Assembly: GCA_907163375.1 (NCBI GenBank)
Contig: CAJQUW010016958.1
Coordinates: 16,742-80,741, forward strand
Reading direction: 5' to 3'
DNA from: Prostheceraeus crozeri
Lineage: Eukaryota > Platyhelminthes > Polycladida > Euryleptidae
Length of the DNA: 64,000 nucleotides
The notes beneath the pieces are model-generated. The model was not told the DNA's origin. It searched no databases and saw only the letters and a program-made list of their open reading frames with translations. Position numbers and translations under genes: made by a program. Positions within the stretch are counted from its first letter, which is position 1, and every line of letters starts with the position of its first letter. This document shows positions 9,023 through 19,862 of this stretch, in pieces.

Positions 9023-12000
9023 GGATCAAAGACTTTATGGTTTAAACGTCAATGCCCTGACATGGCAAGAAAAGTCAGGTGATTATCTTCAAATACAAAA
9101 ATATACAGCATCTACTGTATACACAGCACTTATGGAAGAAAAGGGTCCGTGTACAGATGAAAGCACGCTCTTTCGTCTATAATGAAGTTCTTCGTTTGAG
9201 TTTAATTAATTCTGACGACAAACCTCCATCAAAAAGTGTGCAGGATGCGGTAGGGTAAACGAGATGTGATGCAGATGATCAAAAGCAGGAAGGACAGGGA
9301 GAAGGTGCTACCTCACAATTTAAATTCTGCATTCATTGGGGATAAATGTGAAAAGCAATTAGCGGTATTTCTATTCTCCCCCCCCCCCAACATTTTCAGA
9401 ATTATTCAAAAAACGTGCCCCAAAAACTACGACGCCTATACGGGGATGCAGAGAGCAATTTCAGGCAGTCTTGCCTCCAAGTAATCCCATTGAGGTAGCG
9501 TCGCTGCCACATAAGTTCACATCAGCTTCGGCTGTTTTATATCATCAGATTTCAGCTGCTTTTAACAGACATCATTTGTTTTTGTTGCTGACACTCGCGA
9601 GTGTTGGATTGCCAAAGGTCTTCACTTGCTCATGCAATCTCATTTCATGACCACCGTCGCAAAAGCGTTGAGTGTATAAAACTCCTCTTGCTTGTAGAAA
9701 ATTTATGGCACTTGCCTTATGGTTCACTGTACGTTCAATGGTCAAAATTCTTCAATTAAAATTTCACGCTATTTAATTAAGTATTCACGCTATATGTAAG
9801 GACATGCGCACAATATGCGAAAGTAGTGACCAGGGAATAGCAAAGAATGGCTTGCTGTTTTACTTATTATATTCCGGGTTACATACCGGTCTACAAGCAT
9901 GCATCTGATATTACCGTAAATGTAATACGAATTGAGTTTCATTAATTATAGACCTACTATAAAGAATTTGCATAAATATCTCGAGAATGTGCATCAAAAT
10001 GTTAATTTTTCATTGACTTTTAAGCATAATAGAGAAATACACATAAATACCCAGATTGATTTAAATATTGTCAGTTGAAGCATAATAATTTAGATGTATG
10101 TACTCACAATAATCAAACAACCATATAAGCAATATCAAATGAACTATAAGTAACATTTTGCTGAAACTGAAGAAGTACACTATATACCTTATTAAATGCA
10201 AAAGTGATTATTTATCATTAGATGGCTCATGCAGAATAAATTCAAATCAATTTCATAAGTATTATTGTAAAAGGTCAACGTCTTCTCAAATCATTTTAAT
10301 TATAGTTATAAAAGGTCTTCAGCCGGTTTTAATTGAAATTAGAGTACTGCCTCAATCTTCGTCAGTGATTTAAAAGAAAAAAATTACATGCGTGGGGAAA
10401 TTTTCAAAATAATGCAGTTGTTGTATAGCATGAACCATGACGTAAAAGAAAATAAGTTGGAGTAATTATGCAAATAATTATGCAGTTGTTGCATAGCATG
10501 AACCATGACGCAACAGAAAATAAGTTGGTGATAATTATGGTCTATAAGGTAAAAAATATTATAAGTCATTGCACTCTCTAAAGACACATTAGTGATGTTA
10601 TCATAGCACATAGGATATCGGAGATTTAGGCTCAAAAATGGGCGACCTTACCTTTGAAGGACATGTTGCATGTTGACACCATGTGGCCAATCTGCCATGA
10701 ATTGACTTATGAATTTTAGTTCTTCGATTTTTCTTTATTTGTCTTCTCCGTTAAGTTGTTTCAGACCTGATATTTTCATTTCAGAATCGTCATCCCTATG
10801 TTAGACGCAATGAAAATATACTACTTTTGTATCATCTTTATGATTGATATCGCATCGATGTCCCTTTATTCATTCCGTCAGAATCTTCCTGAATCACTAG
10901 TATACATAAAGTCACAGTTTTCGAAGCGAATAGAGTAAATTGTGTTCTTTGTATTGCATGATAGTATTATTTGCGTCAATTTTATATGATAGTCCTGATA
11001 CTGGAGAAACGATTGAGTCATTAGTTGACAAGACATTACAGCGTTTGTCAAGCGTTGTCAGCGTTGACAAGGCCTACAGCGTTTGGAGCCACAAGCAACA
11101 GCAATACCACATTCGTTAATTCTTTGTGGTGGATTATCTATCAGTTTTGATGAAACAATAAATTGTTTTATCTTTGATGGGGCTTCCACTAAATCACAGT
11201 GGGAGAAAATGTTTATTTTTTGGAAAGATGCATTTGATTTTGTCATAAGTTGATTGATGATTGGTCGTAACAGTTGCCCGGCGACCGCTTTGATTCGAAT
11301 AGATAGAGCTGTGGTATTGTGCGCCGGTTGATGCTGTATAACCGCAAATAAATCATTAAATAATTCTTCAAAATTGGTTCACTGAACAGGGAGTCAGACA
11401 TATTGTCCATCATCTAACATAAAGGGACCGTGACTCTTGACTTTTCAATTTATCCTTGACTTTGAAGTCTCTTTTTCTGCTTCTTTGTACATACATATAC
11501 ACATAATTACTTTAAAAGGAAATTCTCATACGATGATGAAAATCATCTCAGCAGCAATTAATAAGAGAATATGCTGCTTACTAATTTAAATTATTAATTG
11601 AAGTAATTCTAGTGAGGACTGATGGCGTTCTCCAATCCGCAAGTGTACGAATGCAATGCTACTGTAACCTTACTTATAACTTAATTTATAACTTACGTAT
11701 AAATTATAACGTACTTTTTTCGAAGGGATGTCTACATTCATTCCCGAAGGTCTCAGGCCTGAGAGAATTACCTTGATAGAAATAGAGATTCGGGAGTGAT
11801 AGGGATATAAATCAAATAACGCACGATCTCTCGGGATTTATTTAGATAACTCTCTTAGACTTCTACTGGCTATGATATAGAGTTCAAGTTTTTCAAGCGA
11901 TCCATAATGTACAGTACATTTCCATACAGGCTACCAGATTGCAATGGATGGCTGTTATTAATCAATCATATTATTCTTTTGATTTGTTTGTTTTGATCCT

Positions 12001-12779
12001 AAAAATGTCTCAAGTCGATGCATGTTCAAGATCACAAAGCATTAAGTACATTTCATACAAAATCACGCCAAATGCATACCAATCAGGCAACGACTCAGGA
12101 AAGACGATTTGCCACAAAGGATGTAACTCTCATGATTATCAGTGCAGAATCATTATGAGTGAAGAGAAGAAACCAAAGGGTTCAAAACCCTTATGATGCC
12201 AGGCATGAAGAGAAAGTAAAGACAAAATAATTAGCATCACCTTTTCAGCACCTAGAATGTTTCACTGATTGTGACATTGACGAATATTCATCACAGTTCA
12301 TTGCTGAAAGTTGAAAATATGATGGGCACTACTACCAAAGAGATAGTCTGAGCTCGATTGCTGCGGGCTCCAGAGCATCACAAGAAATCAGCGAGTTGAT
12401 CTATGCAATCATTTCAAGACTAGGTGGATTCATTGGATACTTCAATGAAAGTGAAAAAAACAAATCATTGCCATCACCGGATGTTACAAATCACAAGTTG
12501 ATTTTTGCATTTGATGAACAAAAAGTCAAAAAGAAATTTGAATTTGTCGAATGTTGTCGTTATGCTAACTTTAATATTATTGATTATTTTATCAACATCA
12601 ATCATGATTCCAAGAGGAGCTGAATGTCTATTTTTATGATGATATTGCTGAGCACTTTGTTCATAATTTCAATTCTTTTGTTACCTATTTAATCGATGTT
12701 TATGGCTAATCCAATTTTAATGATTGAAATGCTACACTTCTATGGAAATATATCCTATCTATTGAAGTCATAATTACGC
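9023..12779. other. Long non-coding stretch
   Basis: About 3.7 kb with no supported gene. A poly-C run lies at 9381-9390. Short frames at 9266-9484, 10158-10373, 11939-12196 and 12396-12623 lack motifs and splice context. The only structure seen is a 68-bp duplication near 10410. Confidence 0.4.
10410..10545 (+). repeat. Two-copy 68-bp tandem duplication
   Basis: ATGCAGTTGTTG followed by ATAGCATGAACCATGACG begins at 10412 and again at 10480, with a few differences, both copies ending in AGAAAATAAGTTGG. Confidence 0.8.
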
Positions 12780-12895
12780 TTTATAATAACTTTCAGAAAA
12801 ATATATTTATATCCCTATCTATGTACCTTTCCGGGAGTTAGTTTTATTTTCAGGGAGTTATTATAGAACGTAATTCCCATCAATTGAAAGGGTAT
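12780..12895. repeat. Short dispersed repeat copy (CCTTTCCGGGAGTTA family)
   Basis: ATCCCTATCTATGT, CCTTTCCGGGAGTTA and CAGGGAGTTATTATAGAAC occur here in the same order as at 14900-14962. It looks like one end of a small repeat family with a second copy just before the protease gene. Confidence 0.6.
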
Positions 12896-13137
12896 ATTTA
12901 CATAGAAAAATGTTCAAGATAAAGTACATAGATAAATGACAATGCTATACACTTGTAGCCCATACTAAAATAAGCAAATGACAGTAAGCATAGAAAGAAA
13001 TAGAACAGTGTTCATGACAGATTAGTCGTCCTATATAACTGTTTAAATACGTTATAGCAGAGTGGAGCTAAGATATGAATTACTCATGATCCCAAGTTTG
13101 TAACAGCAATGAACAAACTAAAATTTTACTTCTCCTT

Positions 13138-13626
13138 TTGGCCTCGTTAAAAGAAGCCAACCGTTTGCCTTTTTTTCTTGTGACGTCATCTTGGTATACT
13201 GGAGCATGGCGTGCACCAGCACATGAAATTACTTAAATGAATTACTTGTAATCTATGACCACACCCACTCAACCAAATAAATCATAGAGACAAAAACTGT
13301 TCTTGTCACTACCTGTAACTCAAAGGAAAACGAACAGGGTTACTGCGCAAATGAGAATTAATTAGTCTAAAGTAGCAATAGAACTTAATTGGCGAACTAA
13401 TTCTGTCTTGCTCAGTAACCCTGTTCGTTTTCCTTTGAGTTACAGGTAGTGACAGGAACAGTTTTTGTCTCTATGATTTATTTGGTTCAGTGGCTGTGGC
13501 CTAGATTACAAGTAATTCATTTAAGTAATTTCATAAGCATTTGTGTTGGTGCACGCCATACTCCCGTATACCGAGATGACGTCACAAGAAAAAGAGCAAA
13601 CGGTTGGCTTCTTTTAACGAGGCCAA
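13138..13626. mobile_element. 489-bp fold-back element with about 210-bp arms
   Basis: The left arm (13138-13345) and right arm (13413-13626) are near-perfect reverse complements around a 67-bp spacer. The outer ends read TTGGCCTCGTTAAAAGAAGCC. No transposase and no clear target duplication. The right arm supplies the last 37 or so codons of the Crypton-type frame, so it cut that gene short by insertion or rearrangement. Confidence 0.85.
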
Positions 13627-14674
13627 ATCTTGCCATCTTGCTCGTTACATTCTTCCCAAGAGGTCTGCTGGTGTACCAATATGATGTTGTCTTCCAATGT
13701 TTTGATGGATACAAGTAGAAGCGGTCTACATTGGGAGGTCTAACAGACAAAAATTTCTCGAACAGTTCGACATGCTTCAATTTGTCGTTTTCGTTGTGAA
13801 AATAGCAACGTTCATTTGCACTTTTTCTTCTATCTTTCAGACCTCCATTGCACGTCTTCCCAGTTACTGGGCTGTATATAAGACACTTTACACCATTTCT
13901 CGAGTCAATTTGAAACTGGTTGATTGTCAACTTCGTCTGCTCCTCGCCACCTTTCAGTGCGAAGTTGATGCCATTCAGATAAAATAATGTTCTTGTTAAT
14001 CTCTCTGGAGTGTCTCCACCAAGAATTTCTGACTTAACAATTTCTTCCTCGTCAAAAATTGAGATCGGTTTGTGCTTTGTACAATTCTTTGGTGGCAGTG
14101 ATGATGTTGACATTTTCATTGATGCATCCAGTGCGTCAGTGAAGCGTTTTGTTTTATAAGAGTTGAATAAATTGATTTCTGGATGCTCTTTTCTTACAAT
14201 ACTTTGAAGTCCTGCAGCAATAGAAAGCAGACTTTCCCGTGGATAAAAGGTTCCGTCTTGCCTTCGGACTTCGAGTATGAATTTGGATAGATAGTCGTTT
14301 ATTTCGTCATTATTGAAATGTTCTAGTTGTTGCAAATGACTGTCAATTTCACCCGCTTTGACTTTTTCCTCGCACCATGTGTTGAAAATGTTCTTAACCC
14401 ATACATTCCTTCTTTTCACGGATGTTGCCTGAGCATTATCAATATGTGACTCAACATTAACTGTAGCGAATCTTCTAGAGGAGTTCTCAGTCACATCATG
14501 TTTGTCGTTCCCCTTTTCATAATAGGAATTAAATGATTGGTGGTCTTGCAAGTTTATCCCACTTTACAACATTTTCTCCACATCCTCTTTTGCCAAACAA
14601 TTTGGGTCAGAATCTCCAACAAAATCAACAGAAAAGTCAACAAGAGGATTGAATATCACGTCGTCTAGATTCAT
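13517..14674 (-). pseudogene. Crypton-type tyrosine recombinase (DUF3504), truncated and with one in-frame stop
   Basis: From an ATG at 14674 the frame gives 36 residues, a TAA (14566-14564), then about 340 further residues in the same frame. The region WVKNIFNTWCEEK, the EVRRQDGTFYPRESL block, the GLQ helix, and LGGDTPERLTRTLFY then LNGINFALKGGEE match the DUF3504 domain of Crypton-derived proteins (the KCTD1-like/ZMYM/QRICH1 family). A Cys/His patch (CLIYSPVTGKTCNGG, then CYFH) follows, then RFYLYPSKHWKTTSYWY and RPLGKN. The usual C-terminal catalytic part, with its GHCFRR-like box, is missing: the frame runs into the fold-back arm at about residue 300 of the main open stretch and ends in sequence read from the repeat. 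It is therefore probably inactive as a recombinase. It could be a dead transposon or a fragment of a domesticated gene. Confidence 0.7.
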
Positions 14675-14814
14675 CGTCCCGGATTCGTTATGTGGAAATA
14701 GATAAATGAATCAATGAATTACGATGTTAATGAATTTGAAAACCAGATTTCTTAGTGTAGAATTAATGGTATCATAGTAACTAACACAGTTTGGATTTTA
14801 TATCATAGAAATTT

Positions 14815-14962
14815 AGCTTTCCGAGAGTTAACTAAATAACTCCCGGAAAGGAAGAAATCTATGAGTCTATTTAGACAAGCAATAAATAGGGATATAAATC
14901 AATTATATCCCTATCTATGTCCCTTTCCGGGAGTTATTTTTATTTTTCAGGGAGTTATTATA
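14815..14962. repeat. Short inverted repeat next to the protease gene
   Basis: AACTCCCGGAAAGG (14842-14855) and CCTTTCCGGGAGTT (14922-14935) are inverted copies about 66 bp apart; an imperfect third copy starts the block. The segment from 14900 to 14962 repeats the one at 12800-12880. It ends about 60 bp before the protease start, so it may contribute promoter or 5'-UTR sequence. Confidence 0.65.
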
Positions 14963-15024
14963 GAACTTGTCCTCGTTATTTCAGCAAATCTAAAAAATCC
15001 GTGTTTATCGAAAAGTCACCGAAC

Positions 15025-15741
15025 ATGCATGTGCTGATTTGCCGTTTTATACTGATTTTCATCATAAGTGAAATAGTGTTACTTCGCAAGGACACTCCGA
15101 TGTTGATTTCACTTCAAGCCTTGCGACATGGAAGATGGTATCAAATTTGCAATGGAATTATTATAACATCAACCACAGCAATCTCAGCAGCTCATTGCAG
15201 TAAATTTGGAGGTCCTTTCCGTGTAGTAGCCATCGATCCAAAACTTTCTATACAATATTCATTAAGAATATTTGAAGTTGTAGAATTTATTCCTCATCCT
15301 GACTTTAATGGAACATTTGCGAATGACATTGTTATTTTAAAATTGACTGGAAATGCGCTAATATTTGGAAACTTCCATTTAAACCATCTGATTTTAGCTG
15401 ATAAAAGCTTGACAGAGGTTGTCAACTGTCATATTCTTGGCTGGGGACACAACACACCAATTGGTTCAAAAATGAAGTGGATACCAATGCAGATTTCTAG
15501 AACAATGGAACATGTTCATCGTTCGATGCTTGCAGCTAGACGAAAAGATTCGACTCCAGTATGTAGCGGAGATTCAGGTACACCACTTTACTGCACTGCG
15601 AATAACAGTACAACTACTCAACTTATAGTTGGCCTCTTGTCCGGTGGTAATACCAGTGATCATCATTGTGCTGTCGACGGAGATACTCTTCTATTTACGA
15701 GAATTTCAAATGTCTTGCATTGGATTCATGTACACAAATGA
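15025..15741 (+). CDS. Secreted trypsin-like serine protease (S1A), divergent
   Basis: This is a single-exon frame of 238 residues from the ATG at 15025; I prefer this start over upstream in-frame codons because it begins a hydrophobic signal segment (residues 1-20). The chymotrypsin-fold triad is present: AAHC with His57, NDIVILKL with Asp101, and CSGDSGTPL with Ser184. Also conserved are LGWG (138-141) and cysteine pairs expected to correspond to 42-58, 136-201 and 191-220. Oddities: no recognisable R/IVGG activation site (EIVLLRKDTPMLISL stands in its place), threonine replaces the second glycine of GDSGGP, the 168-182 cysteine pair is missing, and the residue at the S1 pocket base (two before Cys180) is proline, not the aspartate of trypsin. 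It probably cleaves, or binds, something other than Arg/Lys sites, or is a retrocopy under weak constraint. The frame is clean, which argues for function or youth. Tissue and substrate unknown. Confidence 0.8.
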   Translation: MHVLICRFILIFIISEIVLLRKDTPMLISLQALRHGRWYQICNGIIITSTTAISAAHCSKFGGPFRVVAIDPKLSIQYSLRIFEVVEFIPHPDFNGTFANDIVILKLTGNALIFGNFHLNHLILADKSLTEVVNCHILGWGHNTPIGSKMKWIPMQISRTMEHVHRSMLAARRKDSTPVCSGDSGTPLYCTANNSTTTQLIVGLLSGGNTSDHHCAVDGDTLLFTRISNVLHWIHVHK

Positions 15742-16812
15742 TCGTTTATCATCTTCACACTGCTGATTTATTACCAAGTTCTCTTGATTGCTATGAAATT
15801 GATTAAAGTAATTTGGAAATGTGTGTTAACTACATGAGTCAATGAATATCAAATCTGGAGAACAGATATTTTCGAAAATTATTCGCTACTTTTCTCTTGG
15901 AACTCAACCCACGACATAAGAAAAACGAAGATTGACATTACAAACTTGGAAGTTGATGATTCAAGTATTTTAATGTGTGCATGAAGTTTAATGCGACTGA
16001 TTAAATATGTAGGAAAATATTGAAGGTGTTTTCGTAAATATTCATAGGAAGTCATAGCTTCTAATTGCAAGAATTGGATTGATTTTTCCTTGGAGTTGTT
16101 TTCATAGCAGCTTTTTATGAATGCTCCGAATATTTTCGTCGAATCCTTTTCAGTTTGTGGTTTCTATGATTATATTCTCAACACTGCATATTGCTTCTTG
16201 CGTAAAAAAGGTTTTGTTTTGACATGATATTTTGATCTGTATACAGTGCACTATAATTGTCGCGAGGACTTAGCATGTTTTTAATACGACTGTTGGACTT
16301 TTACGCGACGCTTACGTTAAAATCCTTTTTCGAATAGCCTCCTCCTGTTCTGGTAGACCCGATTGGAGAAGAACAATGGATCTACCATCATCATACAGGG
16401 TCTTGTGCTTCTTCCTATCTTAACAAGTCATGGGTCCAGCTTTATATATGTCACTGACTTTATTGACATATACCAGAAATCCTGTATATCGATCTGAGTT
16501 CAAATCTCAGAATAAATTTGCATCAGTAGCATAGAGAGTATGGTTCAAAGGTGGAGCCGCGGTGTTATGATATTCTTTTTCCCCCGAATCTAGGCCTCCG
16601 GAAAAAGTATATCAGAAAACCACTACATTACTTAATTTCCCCCTCGGAAAAAGACAGGCAAATAAATTCTTCTAGAAGCAACAGCTTATAAATCTTTAAA
16701 TCAGTCTAAGTATTGACACAGATGTAAGTGGACTTAATAAAGTCTCCTAGAAGCCACAAACCTCGATATTTCAATTTGTACATTTTCAACGTAAAGTAGG
16801 GAGATGCTTTAA
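15742..16812. other. No gene seen
   Basis: AT-rich 3' flank of the protease gene. A T-arm-like CTGAGTTCAAATCTCAG at about 16494-16510 has no matching tRNA body around it. Confidence 0.4.
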
Positions 16813-18478
16813 GGTCCGCTCACGTATTCTGATCAAAATATTGTTGAGAAGATCAAAGAAGAAGAGAGAAGAAAGAAAACTAAGAAATTTGTGACATTGA
16901 CAGATGAAAAAGTGACTGCTGCTTCTATCTCATCATTTGAAAATTTGTCTGACTTCAACTTCAGAGAAGAAGCACTGAAGCTATTGAACAAAGGACCATC
17001 TTATGTGCCACCAAGCAAACTTATTTCGGCATCACAAAAGAAATGCTTAGAAGAGGATATTGAAATGACATGCAGTCGTTTACATGCAACAATTTCCGGC
17101 TGTGAAAATGAAATAAAAGAATTCGAAGGAGGGATGAAACGTTTAATCGCTGAAATGAAAAATTTTGATATGCCAAAAACATGGAAGAAAGAACAAAGAA
17201 TTATAAAATCCATCAATGAAAAGGATGTCGTCATCAAGCCAAGTGACAAAACAAAGAAACTCGTTGCTTTGAATACTGAAGACTACAGTGAAATGACCCG
17301 AAACGTTACCAAAGACTACAAACCTTGTAGATTGATTCAACCGCAATCAGCGCAAATGAAGTTCAATACGGAAATTGCAACGATAAGTAACCATTATCAT
17401 AATTCAAACACAAGAAAGAAGTTGAATCTCAAATGTAGTGAACCTCTTCCCAGCAATCTGTATTGCCTTCCAAAGGATCACAAACCAGGACCAATACGAG
17501 GGAGACCAATAGTGGCTGCAGTGGATTCCATCAACGGCATTAGCTAAATGGTTAGCAGAGATTCTCAATCCGCTCTTAAACCATATTCCAGCTCATGTGG
17601 CATTAACAATTTCTTTTAAGGATAGACTTCTTTCGCAAAGTATCCCAAATGACATTAACTTCATGTCTTTGGATGTGATCAACCTATATGGCTCCATACC
17701 GATTGAAAACTCAGGCAACGTCAAAGGTGTTATTTCTATCGTCTCCGAATATTTTGAAATGTACAAGACAGATACATGTGTTCCCGATATGACAAAGAGT
17801 GATATGATACGTCTTTTACGCTTATGTCTTTCTTCAAATATTATTATCAATGAAGGAAAATCTTTTCACCAAACATCAGGCTTAGCAATGGGAAACAATG
17901 CTTCACCACCTTTGGCCATCATTTATATGGCCAATTTGGAACAAGATTTGTGCAATCAGTTAAATGACAGGCTCATTTTGTATCAGAGATATATAGATGA
18001 CATTTTTCTTATCTATCAGAATATCTCACCCGATGAAATTCTTCATATTGCTAACTCTTTGAATCCTTTTATCCAGTTTACATTAGAATTACCCAATAAT
18101 AACTGCTTACCATTTTTAGACTTGACTATCAACTTTTGTCCAGTAAATAAAACGTTTTCGACTTCTTTATTTTCCAAGATATGTCATTCAGGACACATTT
18201 TACCTTGGTCTTCACATGTACCAAATCAATGTCGTTGAAAAGGAATGTGATCACCAACGAAATCAGAAGAGCAATCCGTAACTCATCAAACAAACAAGAA
18301 CAATCAATTGGATTAACGGCTATAAAACAAAAGTTTGTGAATAATGGATACCCATTGCGAATGATTAACGATTCGTTGACATTTTGTCTGAATAATAAAC
18401 ATCAGAGAAATAAATCTAATAAAGATAAACAACAACCGCGAAACATAGTCTTGCCTTTCATAAACAGCAAATTCAAAC
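16813..18478 (+). pseudogene. PLE reverse transcriptase portion
   Basis: This is the RNA-dependent DNA polymerase of the Penelope-like element. The N-terminal part carries a charged helical region, KDVVIKPSDKTKKLVAL and LYCLPKDHKPGPIRGRPIV, typical of PLE RT motifs. The second part contains MSLDVINLYGSIP (catalytic Asp of motif A), TSGLAMGNNASPPLA (motif B) and YIDDIF at 17990-18007 (motif C), followed by the thumb and LPFLDLTI. The three segments lie in different frames, so no full-length protein is made. The tail ends at the hAT insertion point. Confidence 0.85.
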
Positions 18479-18789
18479 CAGGGTTGCCAAACTCGTCCAG
18501 AAAAAAATCCGGACGCTCTAATGTTATATCATCAGAGTAAATATAAACATTAATTGCCTTCTATACTTAACTGTGAATGGAAAATAATCATGCGTAAGAT
18601 TGTCATCAATATCATGCGTATCTCTTTTCCTCGTCATTCATAAATGACAGGTGATTTTGAATGAAAAATCGCAGCTTTTATGAACCCGCAATATATTCAA
18701 TTAACAAATACTACATCAATAAATCTCAGAAGCCTTGAAAATATTTCACAAATCCTTTTAACAAATATAGGCAGTACAAAGCTATATAA

Positions 18790-19640
18790 ATATTGATCAG
18801 CGCGTCTATGATTTTCGTTAAATGATTGAATCAACAAATCTATAAAAATATACATTAGTGCGCCTATGATTGTGTTAAGAATCAACAAATCTATAAAAGT
18901 ACATCAGTGCGCCTATGATTGCGCTACCAGAAAAACAAATCTATATACAAATACATCAGTGCGCCTATGATTGCACTACCAGAAAAACAAATCTATATAC
19001 AAATACATTAGTGCGCCTATGATTGCGTTATCAGAAAAACAAATCTATATACAAATACATTAGTGCGCCTATGATTGCGTTATCAGAAAAACAAATCTAT
19101 ATACAAATACATCAGTGCGCCTATGATTGCACTACCAGAAAAACAAATCTATATACAAATACATTAGTGTGCCTATGATTGCGCTACCGGAAAAACAAAT
19201 CTATATAAATAATACAACAGTGCGCCTATGATTGCGCTACCAAAAAAAACAAATCTATATACAAATACATCAGTGCGCCTATGATTGCACTACCAGAAAA
19301 ACAAATCTATATACAAATACATTAGTGCGCCTATGATTGCGTTATCAGAAAAACAAATCTATATACAAATACATCAGTGCGCCTATGATTGCACTACCAG
19401 AAAAACAAATCTATATACAAATACATTAGTGTGCCTATGATTGCGCTACCGGAAAAACAAATCTATATAAATAATACAACAGTGCGCCTATGGTTGCGCT
19501 ACCAGAAAAACAAATCTTCATAAAAGTACATCACTGCGCCTATGGTTGGGTTATGAATCAACAAATCTATAAAGAATACAACGTTGCATCTGTGATTGCG
19601 TTACCAGAAAACAAGTTTATATAATAATACATCACTGATA
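18790..19640 (+). repeat. Minisatellite of about 16 units, 50-54 bp each
   Basis: The word GTGCGCCTATGATTGC recurs about every 52 bp from about 18855 to 19590, linked by ACAAATCTATATACAAATAC. Edge copies are more diverged. A higher-order three-unit pattern (a CACTACC unit, a GTGTGCC...CCGG unit, then an AATAATACAACAG unit) appears twice, near 19110-19260 and 19375-19500. Confidence 0.9.
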
Positions 19641-19862
19641 GACAAATGATCACTATAAATAAAAACACGTCAAGTATAAACAATCTAGCTCACTGAAATC
19701 TGTCCATAAAAACAATCCGATAAAAAATTCTTCTTTGGCAAAAACAATTCTTTAAATAGTCTAAAAATTTACGTTCATGATTCTTCATCATCACGAGCAC
19801 TATCGTCCTCATATGATTGGAAGTATCGCCGGGATGAGCTTCGAGCTAAGTCGATGAGGGAC

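Noticed and set aside
16494-16510. tRNA-like T-arm (CTGAGTTCAAATCTCAG)
   Set aside because: No acceptor stem, D-arm or anticodon stem could be placed upstream at tRNA spacing.
18790-19640. CRISPR-like array
   Set aside because: The units are full tandem repeats without unique spacers, lie inside a hAT transposon and are in animal DNA.
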